Below are positions 14,866 through 23,695 of a DNA stretch of 64,000 bases, piece after piece. A program made the position numbers and the translations under genes. Below the pieces are notes generated by a model. It made no database searches. It worked only from the letters and a program-made list of their open reading frames with translations, and was not told where the DNA came from. The stretch's first letter is position 1. Every line of letters starts with the position of its first letter. Source of the stretch: Streptomyces sp. NRRL S-646 (GTDB taxonomy: Bacteria; Actinomycetota; Actinomycetes; Streptomycetales; Streptomycetaceae); the NCBI RefSeq assembly GCF_000720765.1, contig NZ_JODC01000027.1, positions 1 to 64,000 of the forward strand. The letters run 5' to 3'.

Positions 14866-16746
14866 ATGAGCGCGTCCATGAGTACGTCGTCGAGTGCCGA
14901 GTCCGTCAGGAGCGGCACGAGGGTGCCGTGGGGGGACGTTCTGCTGTCCGCGATCGCCTCCGTGAGCTGGGCGTTGATCGGGATGGCGGGCACGGCGGCG
15001 CTCGGCCTGCATCTGCTGGAGGCGGACGCGTCTGGCTCGCTCGGGCCGATGACCGCGGCGGTGGTGGCACTTGGGGCGGGTGGTTCGGTCACACCGTCCG
15101 GGGACGTGTCCGCGTTCGGCCTGAAAGGCGCTCAGGCGCATACGGCCGTCACGATCACGCCATTGGGGGTGAGCCTGGTCGGCGCACTCCTGCTCTCGTG
15201 GTTCTTCCTACGGTCCTTGCGGGCGGCGGGAGTTGTGATCGCGCCGGCCGAACTCCTCGCGCGCGCGGGCGCGGTGGTCGCGCTGTTCGTGGCGACGCTG
15301 GGCGGGCTGGCCTGGGCGGGGCACGACGTCATCACGATCGACGGCGGTTCGCTGGGGCTCGACAAGCTGCCCGGCGGAGGCGGCGGGGGCGGCGTCGACA
15401 TCCCCGGTCTCGGCGACATCGGGAACATCGGCGGGCTGCTGCCCGACAACATCGGCAACCTCATCCAGGCGAAGGCGGCGGTCGGCTTCACCGTCGACAC
15501 GGCGCCCACGCTGCTGGGCGGGCTCGGCTGGTCGGCCGGCATCCTGCTGATCGCCCTGCTGGCCTCGCGCCGCACTCCCCTGCCACACGGCTGGGAGGCC
15601 GCGCACCGGGTCGTACGGCCGGCGGCATCGGCGATCGTCACGGTGCTGCTGGTGGCAGTGGTGGCGGGCCTCGCGGCGGGGGCGTATGCGGCGATCGGCG
15701 ACGACCACCCCAAGCGGATCTTCGGGGCCGCGCTGCTGGGCGCGCCCAACGGCACCTGGCTGGGCATCCCCATCGGCCTGTTCGTGCCGTTCGACGGCAG
15801 GGCCACGGGCGTACTGACCAAGTTCCTGCCGCATCCGCTCGACAGCCTGCTCACTGCGAAGACCGACCGGTCGGTGACTCTGGGGCGGCTGGCGGACCTG
15901 GACGGGCGGGTGTGGCTGCTGGGGGTGGCGGCGGTCTTGATGATGCTGCTGGCGGGGGTGCTGGCCGCGGTGCGGACGCCGGTGGTGGCCGCGGCTTCGC
16001 CGGCTGCGGGTCCTTCGGGCGTACGAGGTCCGGGTGCCCTCGGGTTCGCCGGGCGCTGTGCGGTGCGGCTGGGGGTCGTGACGGCGCTGACACTGCCGCT
16101 GCTGGCGTGGCTGACGGAGGTGTCGGTGGACGCCTCGCTGTCGGTGCTGGGCTTCGATGCGTTCGGCGCAGGGATCGAGTTGCACGGGCACCTCGGCATG
16201 GCGCTGCTGCTGGGCGCCCTGTGGGGCGCGGGAGCGGGGGCTGCCGGGGCGCTGCTGGCGTGGGCGACCGGGGCGGCGGGGCGGCGGGCGGCGCCGTTGG
16301 CGCTGAGCGGCGGGGTCGCGGGGGTGCCGGCCGGGGATGCCGGGTATCCGCAGTACGTGCGCGAAGCCGGGGGCGCGTCGGGGCCGTACACGCCCAGTAC
16401 GCCGTACCGGGCGCCGAATCCCACCACCAATCCGTATCTGCAGCTGCCGGACGAGCTGCGGGAGCCGGAGGACGCGCGTCCGCCGGACGGGGCCCGGCAG
16501 GGTCCGCCGGGTGCCCCCGGACGCGGACGGCCGCCCGGCGACGCCCAGGACCCCGGCGGCTCGCCACCGCCCGCTACCGGCAACAGCGACATGTACGGCG
16601 CACCGACGGTGGCCCGCCCGATGGGCAGCCCCCCGCCCCGGACACCGCCGCCCCGACGCGGGAAGCGGCCGAAGCCCGGTCCGAACGAAGGCCCGCCCCC
16701 ACCCCAGCCCCCGCCCCCTCCGGGGAGGCCGAAGGACGACCGCTGA
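14866..16746 (+). CDS. Streptophobe-family multi-pass membrane protein
   Basis: 626 aa from ATG 14866 with GGGGGG upstream. About eight hydrophobic segments (around residues 27-47, 66-85, 100-120, 140-158, 225-243, 258-280, 355-375 and 400-480) with a Gly-rich loop at about 175-205. A Pro/Gly/Arg-rich cytosolic-type tail (about 500-626) ends PPPQPPPPPGRPKDDR. The layout matches the Streptomyces-restricted streptophobe family, whose function is unknown. The 940 bp downstream contain decayed Pro-rich coding sequence, so the present tail may be a shortened version. Confidence 0.82.
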   Translation: MSASMSTSSSAESVRSGTRVPWGDVLLSAIASVSWALIGMAGTAALGLHLLEADASGSLGPMTAAVVALGAGGSVTPSGDVSAFGLKGAQAHTAVTITPLGVSLVGALLLSWFFLRSLRAAGVVIAPAELLARAGAVVALFVATLGGLAWAGHDVITIDGGSLGLDKLPGGGGGGGVDIPGLGDIGNIGGLLPDNIGNLIQAKAAVGFTVDTAPTLLGGLGWSAGILLIALLASRRTPLPHGWEAAHRVVRPAASAIVTVLLVAVVAGLAAGAYAAIGDDHPKRIFGAALLGAPNGTWLGIPIGLFVPFDGRATGVLTKFLPHPLDSLLTAKTDRSVTLGRLADLDGRVWLLGVAAVLMMLLAGVLAAVRTPVVAAASPAAGPSGVRGPGALGFAGRCAVRLGVVTALTLPLLAWLTEVSVDASLSVLGFDAFGAGIELHGHLGMALLLGALWGAGAGAAGALLAWATGAAGRRAAPLALSGGVAGVPAGDAGYPQYVREAGGASGPYTPSTPYRAPNPTTNPYLQLPDELREPEDARPPDGARQGPPGAPGRGRPPGDAQDPGGSPPPATGNSDMYGAPTVARPMGSPPPRTPPPRRGKRPKPGPNEGPPPPQPPPPPGRPKDDR

Positions 16747-17690
16747 GCCATACGCGTCGGCCGCCGCGGGAACCGGGACGCCCGGCGCGCATGTGCCCTT
16801 CAGGGTGACCACCGAGAGCGGATGCGACCGGGACAGGGGTCGGCGACCTCCACGACTCCCGCCGGCCAGAGGCAGACCGCAGAGGGGCATACGCCGACCC
16901 CGACGAAACCGGGCTGTACGGCACAGCGCTCCGCAAGCGGACCTCGCCGACAGCTGGTGCGGCGGATGCGGCCGATGCAGTAGTGGGCCGACGGGTAGGC
17001 CCTCCCGCCGGCCGAAGCGAGGCGCCGAGCAGGACGCATCGCCACCTGACGGAACCGGGCCGTCCTACGTGCGTATGCCGCTCTGCGATGTCCGCCGGGC
17101 GTCCACTCGGGCGCGCCGCCAGGTCGAGGGGGTCGCTGGGGCTGGCCGGGCCACCAGGGGTGCATAACCAACCCCTGAGTCTTCCGCCGGCCAGAGGAGG
17201 ACGCTCCGCCGGATACACCCGCCCCGAGGGAACCGGCCCCCGCCACACGTGCCCCCGACGCCACCGGCCCGCCCCAGCCGCGCTACGAGGAGCCCGAGCT
17301 CCCCTCCGGGCAGTACGACGGCTACGGCCGCCACCGCGCCGACGACCGACGGGTGAACCGCCCCGAGCAGCTCGCCGGCGACCCGGGCGACCAGCTGCCC
17401 ACCGCCCGCCCCGCCTACCCCTCGGAGTACCAGCGCCCCGAGCCCGGCGCCTGGCCGCGCCCGTCGCAGGACGAGTGCAGCCGGCAGCAGCAGCGCCTCG
17501 GCTTCCCCGAGCGGGACCCGTACGCCTCGCCGCCGCCGGACTCATACGGCTCACCGGCACACGTGCGCCGCCCCGGGGCACCCGCCGACAGCCGCAGCGA
17601 CCCATGCCGCCGGTGCAGTCGTGGCCGGCCCGTAAAGCTTTCGCCATTCGTTCGACACCCACTGTTCCGTGTCCGCTAGGCGGACCGCGG
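16747..17690 (+). pseudogene. Decayed Pro-rich coding tail with diverged repeats
   Basis: This 940-bp gap between the streptophobe stop and serB has no intact gene. From about 17277 to 17679 one frame reads like real Pro-rich sequence (RYEEPELPSGQYDGYGRHRA, then PAYPSEYQRPEPGAWPRPSQ). That frame equals the streptophobe frame, which stops at 16746. Three diverged copies of a unit starting GCCGGCC(A/G)(G/A)AG and containing GAACCGG lie near 16860, 17009 and 17182. The simplest reading is a formerly longer, repeat-rich C-terminal tail broken by frameshifts. Confidence 0.5.
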
Positions 17691-17729
17691 CGGCGGGCGG
17701 CACTGGGTGCCGGATACGGTGGATACACC

Positions 17730-18944
17730 ATGAGCGCATCGCAGACCTCGACCTCTGACGTCCCCACCCTCCTCGTCAAGATCTTCGGCAAGGACCGGCC
17801 GGGCATCACGGCCGGACTGTTCGACACCCTCGCCGCCTACTCCGTCGACGTGGTCGACATCGAGCAGGTCGTCACCCGTGGCCGGCTCACGCTGTGCGCG
17901 CTCGTGACCCCGCCGCCCCACGGGCTCGAGGGAGATCTGCGGGCCACCGTCCACAGCTGGGCGGAGTCGATGAAGATGCAGGCGGAGATCATCTCCGGGC
18001 GGGGTGACAACCGCCCTCGCGGCCTCGGACGCTCACTGGTCACGGTCCTCGGTCACCCGCTCACGGCGGAGGCGACCGCCCGGATCGCCGCGCAGATCGC
18101 CTCCGTCGGCGGCAACATCGACCGCATTTTCCGCCTCGCCAAGTACCCCGTCACGGCGGTCGAGTTCGCGGTGTCCGGCGTCGAGACCGAACCGCTGCGC
18201 ACCGCCCTGGTGACGGACGCCGCGGCACTGGGTGTCGATGTGGCGGTCGTCGCGGCGGGGCTGCACCGGCGGGCGCAGCGGCTGGTCGTCATGGACGTCG
18301 ACTCGACGCTCATCCAGGACGAGGTGATCGAGCTCTTCGCGGCGCATGCAGGCTGCGAGGACAAGGTCGCCGAGGTGACCGCAGCCGCGATGCGCGGGGA
18401 GCTGGACTTCGAGCAGTCGCTGCACGCGCGCGTGGCGCTCCTGGAGGGGCTCGACGCGTCCGTGGTGGACAAGGTGCGCAGTGAGGTGCGGCTGACGCCG
18501 GGGGCGCGGACTCTGATCCGTACGCTCAAGCGGCTCGGGTACCAAGTGGGTGTGGTCTCCGGGGGGTTCACCCAGGTCACGGATGATCTGAAGGAGCGGC
18601 TGGGGCTCGACTTCGCACAGGCCAACACCCTGGAGATCGTCGGCGGCAAGCTCACCGGCAGGGTCACCGGCGAGATCGTCGACCGCGCGGGCAAGGCACG
18701 CCTGCTGCGCCGGTTCGCCGCGGAGGCGGGCGTACCGCTCGCCCAGACCGTGGCGATCGGCGACGGCGCCAACGACCTGGACATGCTCAACGCGGCCGGT
18801 CTCGGCGTCGCCTTCAATGCCAAGCCGGTCGTACGGGAGGCCGCGCACACCGCGGTGAACGTGCCCTTCCTCGACACGGTCCTGTATCTGCTGGGCGTCA
18901 CCCGCGAAGAGGTCGAGGCGGCGGACACGCACGACGATCAGTAG
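17730..18944 (+). CDS. serB: Phosphoserine phosphatase with N-terminal ACT domains
   Basis: 404 aa from ATG 17730. Two ACT-type regions (about 12-90 and 105-180) precede a HAD phosphatase domain. The nucleophile motif is VVMDVDSTLIQDEVIEL (DxDST, about 188), followed by VSGGFTQV (motif II Ser) and GDGANDLDML (motif III/IV). It catalyses the last step of serine synthesis, with likely serine feedback through the ACT domains. Length and order match actinobacterial SerB. A much longer in-frame extension upstream is decayed Arg-rich sequence and was not used. Confidence 0.96.
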   Translation: MSASQTSTSDVPTLLVKIFGKDRPGITAGLFDTLAAYSVDVVDIEQVVTRGRLTLCALVTPPPHGLEGDLRATVHSWAESMKMQAEIISGRGDNRPRGLGRSLVTVLGHPLTAEATARIAAQIASVGGNIDRIFRLAKYPVTAVEFAVSGVETEPLRTALVTDAAALGVDVAVVAAGLHRRAQRLVVMDVDSTLIQDEVIELFAAHAGCEDKVAEVTAAAMRGELDFEQSLHARVALLEGLDASVVDKVRSEVRLTPGARTLIRTLKRLGYQVGVVSGGFTQVTDDLKERLGLDFAQANTLEIVGGKLTGRVTGEIVDRAGKARLLRRFAAEAGVPLAQTVAIGDGANDLDMLNAAGLGVAFNAKPVVREAAHTAVNVPFLDTVLYLLGVTREEVEAADTHDDQ

Positions 18945-18962
18945 TCGCCGATATCCGCACGT

Positions 18963-19000
18963 CGAGGGGGCCCGGCACCATGGTGGTGCCGGGCCCCTCG
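18963..19000. terminator. Bidirectional terminator between serB and sixA-like gene
   Basis: CGAGGGGGCCCGGCACCA pairs with TGGTGCCGGGCCCCTCG around a TGG loop: about 17 bp with one bulged G. It lies between convergent stop codons. Confidence 0.85.
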
Positions 19001-19054
19001 GTCGTCGTGTCGCCTGCTCGCTTCGTCGGTCGCCTGCTGGTTCCGCCGGGTCGT

Positions 19055-19573
19055 CTACTCGGTCGGCGCCCAGTACTCCAGCAGCGTGGCCACACCCGGC
19101 TCCAGGCTCTTCCAGGGGCCCTCGAAGGACAGGACGGCGAAGGCGGCGGCCGGGAACCCGCGGCGGTTCATCCGCTCACCGGCGTCCCCCTCGGACGAGC
19201 CGGCCAGGATCTCTGCAAGGCCCTGCACGCCCGGGTTGTGACCGATGAGTACGGCGTTCTGCACGTCGTCGGGGGTCTCGTTGAGCAGCGCGATCAGCTC
19301 GCCGGGTGAGGCCTCGTAGACCCGCTCCTCGTAGACGGTTTTCGGCCGGTGCGGGAACTCATGGACGGCGAGCTTCCAGGTCTCGCGGGTCCGGATCGCG
19401 GTGGAGCAGAGGGCCAGATCGAAGGGGATACCGGTGTCGGTCAGCTTGCGTCCGGCGACTGCGGCGTCCGTGCGGCCCCGCTCGGCGAGGGGGCGCTCGT
19501 GGTCGGTCACCTGTGGCCAGTCGGCTTTCGCATGCCGGAAGAGGACGATCCTGCGGGGTTCTGCGACGCTCAT
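19055..19573 (-). CDS. SixA-type phosphohistidine phosphatase (histidine phosphatase family)
   Basis: 172 aa from ATG 19573. The RHG-type motif reads IVLFRHAKADW (residues 9-19), with the second catalytic His in LIGHNPGVQ at about 108. Small one-domain members of this superfamily dephosphorylate phosphohistidine or small phosphoesters. It converges on serB and shares its terminator. Cytosolic. The substrate is an inference from family membership. Confidence 0.88.
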   Translation of the reverse strand: MSVAEPRRIVLFRHAKADWPQVTDHERPLAERGRTDAAVAGRKLTDTGIPFDLALCSTAIRTRETWKLAVHEFPHRPKTVYEERVYEASPGELIALLNETPDDVQNAVLIGHNPGVQGLAEILAGSSEGDAGERMNRRGFPAAAFAVLSFEGPWKSLEPGVATLLEYWAPTE

Positions 19574-19638
19574 GGGTCCCAGCTTCGCATGAAACAGGCC
19601 ATGGGGCGCAGGGAGTTGACTGGCGGCCGAACCGGTGC

Positions 19639-19845
19639 TCAGCGGCCAATGAGCTGCTGTGCCCGCTCGAAGAGGTGGGTGATCGCCGGGTCGCCCGCCG
19701 CCGCCTGCGCGTCCGACGGGTTCAGCATCAGTGCGAGCAGCACGATGAAGGCGAGCGTCGGCAGGGCGAGGGCCCACCAGGGCAGCCGGATGTCGACGCC
19801 GGCCGTGGTCGCCGGGTGGGGCCGGGTGTGCGACTGGGCCGACAT
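19639..19845 (-). CDS. Small single-pass membrane protein, unknown
   Basis: 68 aa from ATG 19845 with GGAGGCACCC upstream. It has a short hydrophilic His-containing N-terminus, one strong membrane helix (LPWWALALPTLAFIVLLALML, about 20-40) and a C-terminal tail. It lies 65 bp upstream of the sixA-like start on the same strand and could be cotranscribed. No recognised domain. Confidence 0.72.
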   Translation of the reverse strand: MSAQSHTRPHPATTAGVDIRLPWWALALPTLAFIVLLALMLNPSDAQAAAGDPAITHLFERAQQLIGR

Positions 19846-20015
19846 GGGTGCCTCCGCTGGTCTTCGAGTCTGCGGTGATCCGCCTCTCGCGGTCACACTT
19901 CGAAGTTACGGAATCCGGAGCCCTCAACCCATCCGGAGATCCACCCAGTTGACCCTGACACTCACCCCCTAGGGGATGGTGGTGCCAGCCCCACCATCGG
20001 GCCGCCGGCGGACGG

Positions 20016-20132
20016 TCACGGCGAGGCGATCGTCGCGATGACGGCGATGATCACGAAGATGGCGAGGAACGAGCCGAAGACGAGCAGCATCTTCTTCTGG
20101 CCGTTCTGGGGGTTCGGGTCGAGCACTGGCAT
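20016..20132 (-). CDS. 38-aa transporter-associated membrane peptide (SGM_5486-like)
   Basis: The ORF encodes 38 aa: MPVLDPNPQNGQKKML then a membrane helix (LVFGSFLAIFVIIAVIATIA). It starts 43 bp downstream of the MFS transporter stop codon on the same strand. The sequence and position match the tiny SGM_5486-type proteins annotated beside CynX/NimT transporters in Streptomyces; that naming is from memory. Third-position GC and the typical start support a real gene despite its size. Confidence 0.7.
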   Translation of the reverse strand: MPVLDPNPQNGQKKMLLVFGSFLAIFVIIAVIATIASP

Positions 20133-20175
20133 AGGGCAAGTCTCGCACCCGGCGCCCGCGACGGTTCGGCCGGGG

Positions 20176-21462
20176 TCAGCGGACCGCCTCGTCCTCCACC
20201 GTGCGGTTGCGCCCCGCCAGGACGCCGACGACCATCTGCGGGACCATCAGGGCGGCCATCAGCGCGATGGGCAGTCCCCAGCCGCCGCTGTGCTGGTACA
20301 GCACACCCACCAGGAGCGGGCCGGGAACGGAGATCAGATAGCCGGTGCTCTGCGCGAACGCCGACAGCTGGGCGACGCCCGCGCCGGTCCTGGCCCGCAT
20401 GCCGACCATGGTGAGGGCCAGCGGGAAGGCACAGTTGGCGACACCCAGCAGCAGCGCCCAGGCCCAGGCACCGGCGGCAGGTGCGAGGTACAGGCCGGCG
20501 TAACCGGCGAGACCGCAGGCGCCGAGCGCGATCACGATCGGCCCCTGGTGCGGCAGCCTGGCGGCGACGCGCGGGATGACGAAGGCCAGCGGCACACCCA
20601 TCACCATCGTGACGGCGAGCAGCAGCCCCGCCGTGCCCGCGGGCACGCCCGCGTCCCGGAAGATCTGCGCCATCCAGCCCATCGTGACGTACGCGGCGGT
20701 GGCCTGCAGCCCGAAGAAGACGGCGAGCGCCCAGGCGGTGCGGCTCCGGGTGATGCGCAGCGCGGGCGCCTCCACGCGCGCGTGCTCCTGCCGCCCGGCC
20801 GGCTGCTCGGCGGGCACCGCACCCCGCTGCCGTACGAACGGGATCCACGGCAGTACGGCAGCCGCCGCGAGGGCCGCCCACACCGTGAGTCCCGACTGCC
20901 AACTTCCGCCCAGCGCCTCGGTCATGGGCACCGTCACCGCGGCCGCCGCGGCGGTGCCCAGGGCGAGCGCCATCGAGTAGAGGCCGGTCATGGAGCCGAC
21001 CCGGTCCGGGAACCAGCGCTTGACGATGACCGGCATCAGGACGTTGCTGACCGCTATGCCCATGAGGGCGAGTGCGCTGGCGGCCAGGAAGCCGGCCGTG
21101 CCGCCCGCGTACGGCCGTATGAGCAGGCCCGCGGTGATGGCGACCATGCCCGCGCACACCACCGCGCCCGGTCCGAAGCGGCGGGCCAGGCGCGGGGCCG
21201 TGACGCCGAAGACGGCGAAGCAGAGCGGGGGCACGGAGGTGAGCAGGCCGGCCACGCTGCCGCTCATGCCGAGCCCGTCGCGGACCTCTTCGAGGAGCGC
21301 GCCCAGGCTGGTGATGGCGGGGCGGAGGTTCAGGGCCGACAGCACGATGCCGAGCACGAGCAGTCTCGTCGTCCACGCGCGCGTGGCGGGTCGTCGGGGC
21401 TCGCCCGCGGCCGAAACGGCCGCGGGCGTGAACGTCGTCGTCCGGGTTTCCTCACGTGCCAT
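20176..21462 (-). CDS. MFS transporter, CynX/NimT family
   Basis: 428 aa from ATG 21462 (MAREETRTTTF); ATGs at 21471 and 21474 are close alternatives. Twelve hydrophobic segments are visible in two blocks separated by a charged loop (RQRGAVPAEQPAGRQEHARVE, about 225-245). Early NLRPAITSLGALLEEV and APRLARRFGPG motifs are typical of CynX/NimT-type MFS carriers (cyanate/nitroimidazole-type). The substrate is unknown. It is divergent from a GntR/FadR-type regulator with an inverted repeat between them, so control by that regulator is likely. Confidence 0.9.
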   Translation of the reverse strand: MAREETRTTTFTPAAVSAAGEPRRPATRAWTTRLLVLGIVLSALNLRPAITSLGALLEEVRDGLGMSGSVAGLLTSVPPLCFAVFGVTAPRLARRFGPGAVVCAGMVAITAGLLIRPYAGGTAGFLAASALALMGIAVSNVLMPVIVKRWFPDRVGSMTGLYSMALALGTAAAAAVTVPMTEALGGSWQSGLTVWAALAAAAVLPWIPFVRQRGAVPAEQPAGRQEHARVEAPALRITRSRTAWALAVFFGLQATAAYVTMGWMAQIFRDAGVPAGTAGLLLAVTMVMGVPLAFVIPRVAARLPHQGPIVIALGACGLAGYAGLYLAPAAGAWAWALLLGVANCAFPLALTMVGMRARTGAGVAQLSAFAQSTGYLISVPGPLLVGVLYQHSGGWGLPIALMAALMVPQMVVGVLAGRNRTVEDEAVR

Positions 21463-21477
21463 GCCGTCCATCATAGA

Positions 21478-21490
21478 ATCATAGGATGAT
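21478..21490. promoter_or_regulatory. Candidate GntR-type operator and -10 in MFS/regulator intergenic region
   Basis: ATCAT-AGG-ATGAT is a perfect inverted repeat, with a second half site ATCAT starting at 21470. It contains TAGGAT (21482-21487), a good Streptomyces -10 (TAGRRT) for the rightward gene, and faces a TATGAT for the leftward one. Binding by the adjacent regulator is inferred from position. Confidence 0.5.
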
Positions 21491-21544
21491 TGGTTGTCCA
21501 TCCCCGGGTCGGCCGGACCCGCCCACCGCGTGCGAAGGTGTGCC

Positions 21545-22234
21545 ATGCCCCTGAGTCATCCCCGCCGTTCCGCGCTGTCCGAGCAGGTCATCGCCGCGCT
21601 GCGGCACGAGATCACCTCGGGCGAGTGGCCGGTCGGCTCCCGCATCCCGACGGAGCCCGAGCTGGTCGAGCAGCTCGGCGTGGCCCGGAACACGGTCCGT
21701 GAGGCCGTTCGCGCCCTCGCGCACAACGGTCTGCTGGACATCCGTCAGGGCTCGGGCACGTATGTCGTGGCGACGAGTGAGCTGGCGGGTGTGATGCACC
21801 GTCGCTTCGCCGACGCGGACCCGCGGCACATCGCCGAACTGCGCTCCACGCTGGAGTCGGCGGCGGCCAGGCTCGCCGCCGGGCGGCGCACGGAGAAGGA
21901 CCTCAAGCAGCTGGACGCGCTGCTCGTGAGGCGTGAGGAGGCCTGGGGGTCGGGCGACACGGAGACCTTCGTGACGGCGGACGCGACCTTCCACATGGCG
22001 GTGGTGGCGGCCTCGCACAACGACGTGATGACCGCGATGTACGCGGACCTCGGCGAGGTGCTGCGGGACTGGCTGCGCGAGGACGTCGGCCAGGAGCTCA
22101 CCCCCGAGACGTACATGGAGCACACGCGCCTGGTCGACGCGATCCGCAAGGGCGACGCCGAGGCGGCCGGTGCGGAGGCGGCGAGCTATCCGTTCCTGTG
22201 CCGTCCCGGACGGTTCACCGCCTCTGGTGACTGA
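21545..22234 (+). CDS. GntR-family regulator, FadR/FCD type
   Basis: 229 aa from ATG 21545 with GAAGGTG upstream. Winged helix at about 8-75 (LSEQVIAALRHEITSGEWPVGSRIPTEPEL, VARNTVREAVRALAHNGLLDIRQGSGTYVV). The FCD ligand domain at about 85-220 carries the metal/ligand-type DATFHMAVVAASHNDVM and HTRLVDAI histidines. It probably controls the divergent MFS transporter. Its 3' end overlaps the end of the convergent secreted-protein gene by 20 bp. Confidence 0.92.
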   Translation: MPLSHPRRSALSEQVIAALRHEITSGEWPVGSRIPTEPELVEQLGVARNTVREAVRALAHNGLLDIRQGSGTYVVATSELAGVMHRRFADADPRHIAELRSTLESAAARLAAGRRTEKDLKQLDALLVRREEAWGSGDTETFVTADATFHMAVVAASHNDVMTAMYADLGEVLRDWLREDVGQELTPETYMEHTRLVDAIRKGDAEAAGAEAASYPFLCRPGRFTASGD

Positions 22235-22562
22235 TCCACACCGAGCCGACTTCCTTCCAGCACCGGCCGGTGAGCCGTACGGTCATCGCCGGCCAGGTGT
22301 CGACCGGAGTGCCGTCGGTGTCGATGTCCCACCAGCGGGCGCACTCGACATGCAGGCTGACGCCGTCGGTCTGCGGATAGGGGTTGTGGCAGTACGCGGT
22401 CACGTGGGAGCCGGTGACCCTGGTGCGGCACTCCGCGCCGAAGAGCTGCGGTCCCGGCGGCTTCCCGGGCTTCACGCGCACGTGGGGCATCGCCTCGTAC
22501 GGCAGGGACATCACGAGAGCGACGGCGACGGTCACCGAGGCCAGGTTGCGGAAGATGCGCAC
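22215..22562 (-). CDS. Small secreted protein with Cys pairs, unknown
   Basis: 115 aa from a GTG at 22562 with AGGAGG eight bases upstream. A signal peptide (VRIFRNLASVTVAVALVMSLPYEA) precedes a mature part with four cysteines (AECR, YCHN, VECAR, GRCW), probably two disulfides, and several Trp residues. No recognised family. The last 20 bp overlap the regulator gene on the other strand, so both use the same DNA for their C-termini. Upstream in-frame sequence to 22874 crosses a dispersed repeat and is not coding. Confidence 0.75.
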   Translation of the reverse strand: MRIFRNLASVTVAVALVMSLPYEAMPHVRVKPGKPPGPQLFGAECRTRVTGSHVTAYCHNPYPQTDGVSLHVECARWWDIDTDGTPVDTWPAMTVRLTGRCWKEVGSVWISHQRR

Positions 22563-22922
22563 AAGGGGACCTCCTCGGCCGTGCTGGGGAGGAATCACGT
22601 ACTGAACACGTAATCCAGAGTGCGCAGTTGAGTCCCGGCTCCGCCCGGCCGGATAGGCCGAACGGGTGACATCCCGGCGATGGCTGCGCCCCCTCAAGGG
22701 GCGCGAAGCCGTATCGACAGGCGGCTCCGCCGCGATGGGGGTCCCTCCGCTCGAGCGAAGTCGAGAGTGGGGGAGTGACCAGCCACGGACAACGCGCGAT
22801 CCGCAGACATCCAGCACCGCCACGGTGCTTCCCGCCCTCGCGCCGGGTACGGCGGACGCGCCGAGGGCCCGCACCCGGCGTGGGTGCGGGCCCTCGGTGT
22901 CGGCCGAGGCTCAGCGGCAGCG
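22563..22922. other. Gene-free 360 bp between secreted protein and fabI
   Basis: No supported ORF. It contains the promoter side of the leftward secreted-protein gene near 22563-22625, the hairpin GCGCCCCCTCAAGGGGCGC at 22687-22705 and a dispersed repeat at 22735-22775. A GC-rich hairpin pairing CGAGGGCCCGCACCC with GGGTGCGGGCCCTCG at 22861-22897 probably terminates fabI transcription. Confidence 0.6.
22735..22775 (+). repeat. Dispersed hairpin repeat, family A, copy 1
   Basis: The core runs ATGGGGGTCCCTCCGCTCG...GAGTGGGGGAG. The inner arms CTCGA/TCGAG flank GCGAAG and the outer arms are TCCCTC/GGGGGA. The same element recurs at 49785-49823 and, inverted, at 63541-63581, where it is inside genes. 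This copy is intergenic. Confidence 0.85.
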
Positions 22923-23690
22923 TCAGGCGCCGATGGCGTGCAGGCCGCCGTCCACGTGGACGATCTCGCCCGTGGTCTTCGGGAACCATTCGCTCAGCAG
23001 GGCGACGATGGCCTTGCCGGCCGGCTCCGGGTCCTTGAGGTCCCACTCCAGCGGGGAGCGGCTGTCCCACACGGAGGCCAGGTCGCTGAAGCCCGGGATG
23101 GACTTGGCGGCCATGGACGCGAGCGGGCCCGCGGAGACCAGGTTGCAGCGGATGTTCTGCTTGCCCAGGTCGCGCGCCATGTAGCGGCTGGTGGCCTCCA
23201 GGGCGGCCTTGGCCGGGCCCATCCAGTCGTACTGCGGCCAGGCGAACTGCGCGTCGAAGGTGAGGCCGACGACCGAGCCGCCGTTCTGCATCAGCGGCAG
23301 GCAGGCCATGGTCAGCGACTTCAGGGAGTACGCCGAGACGTGCATGGCCGTGGCCACCGACTCGAACGGCGTGTTGAGGAAGTTGCCGCCGAGCGCGTCC
23401 TGCGGGGCGAAGCCGATGGAGTGCACGACGCCGTCGAGGCCGCCGAGCTCCTCGCCGACCAGGTCGGCAAGGCGGCCCAGGTGCTCGTCGTTGGTGACGT
23501 CGAGCTCGATGACCTTGGTGGGCTTGGGCAGCTTCTTGGCGATGCGCTCGGTCAGCGTGGGCCGCGGGAACGCGGTCAGGATGATCTCGGCACCCTGCTC
23601 CTGGGCCAGCTTGGCGGCGTGGAAGGCGATGGAGGACTCCATCAGCACACCGGTGATCAGGACGCGCTTGCCCTCGAGAATTCCGCTCAT
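22923..23690 (-). CDS. fabI: Enoyl-ACP reductase (FabI/InhA type)
   Basis: 255 aa. N-terminal GKRVLITGVLMESSIAFHAAK binds NAD(H), with the GVLMESSIA loop typical of InhA. SIGFAP follows at about 93 and the catalytic Tyr-x6-Lys reads YDWMGPAK at about 157-164. The C-terminus ends VDGGLHAIGA. It reduces trans-2-enoyl-ACP in type II fatty-acid synthesis. The gene follows fabG by 5 bp on the same strand, the order seen in mycobacteria (fabG1-inhA), so they form an operon. Confidence 0.96.
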   Translation of the reverse strand: MSGILEGKRVLITGVLMESSIAFHAAKLAQEQGAEIILTAFPRPTLTERIAKKLPKPTKVIELDVTNDEHLGRLADLVGEELGGLDGVVHSIGFAPQDALGGNFLNTPFESVATAMHVSAYSLKSLTMACLPLMQNGGSVVGLTFDAQFAWPQYDWMGPAKAALEATSRYMARDLGKQNIRCNLVSAGPLASMAAKSIPGFSDLASVWDSRSPLEWDLKDPEPAGKAIVALLSEWFPKTTGEIVHVDGGLHAIGA

Positions 23691-23695
23691 GGTGA

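Noticed and set aside
16983..18944. A 653-aa version of SerB starting at 16983
   Set aside because: The first ~250 residues are Arg/Pro-rich translation of decayed DNA; the ATG at 17730 gives the standard SerB length.
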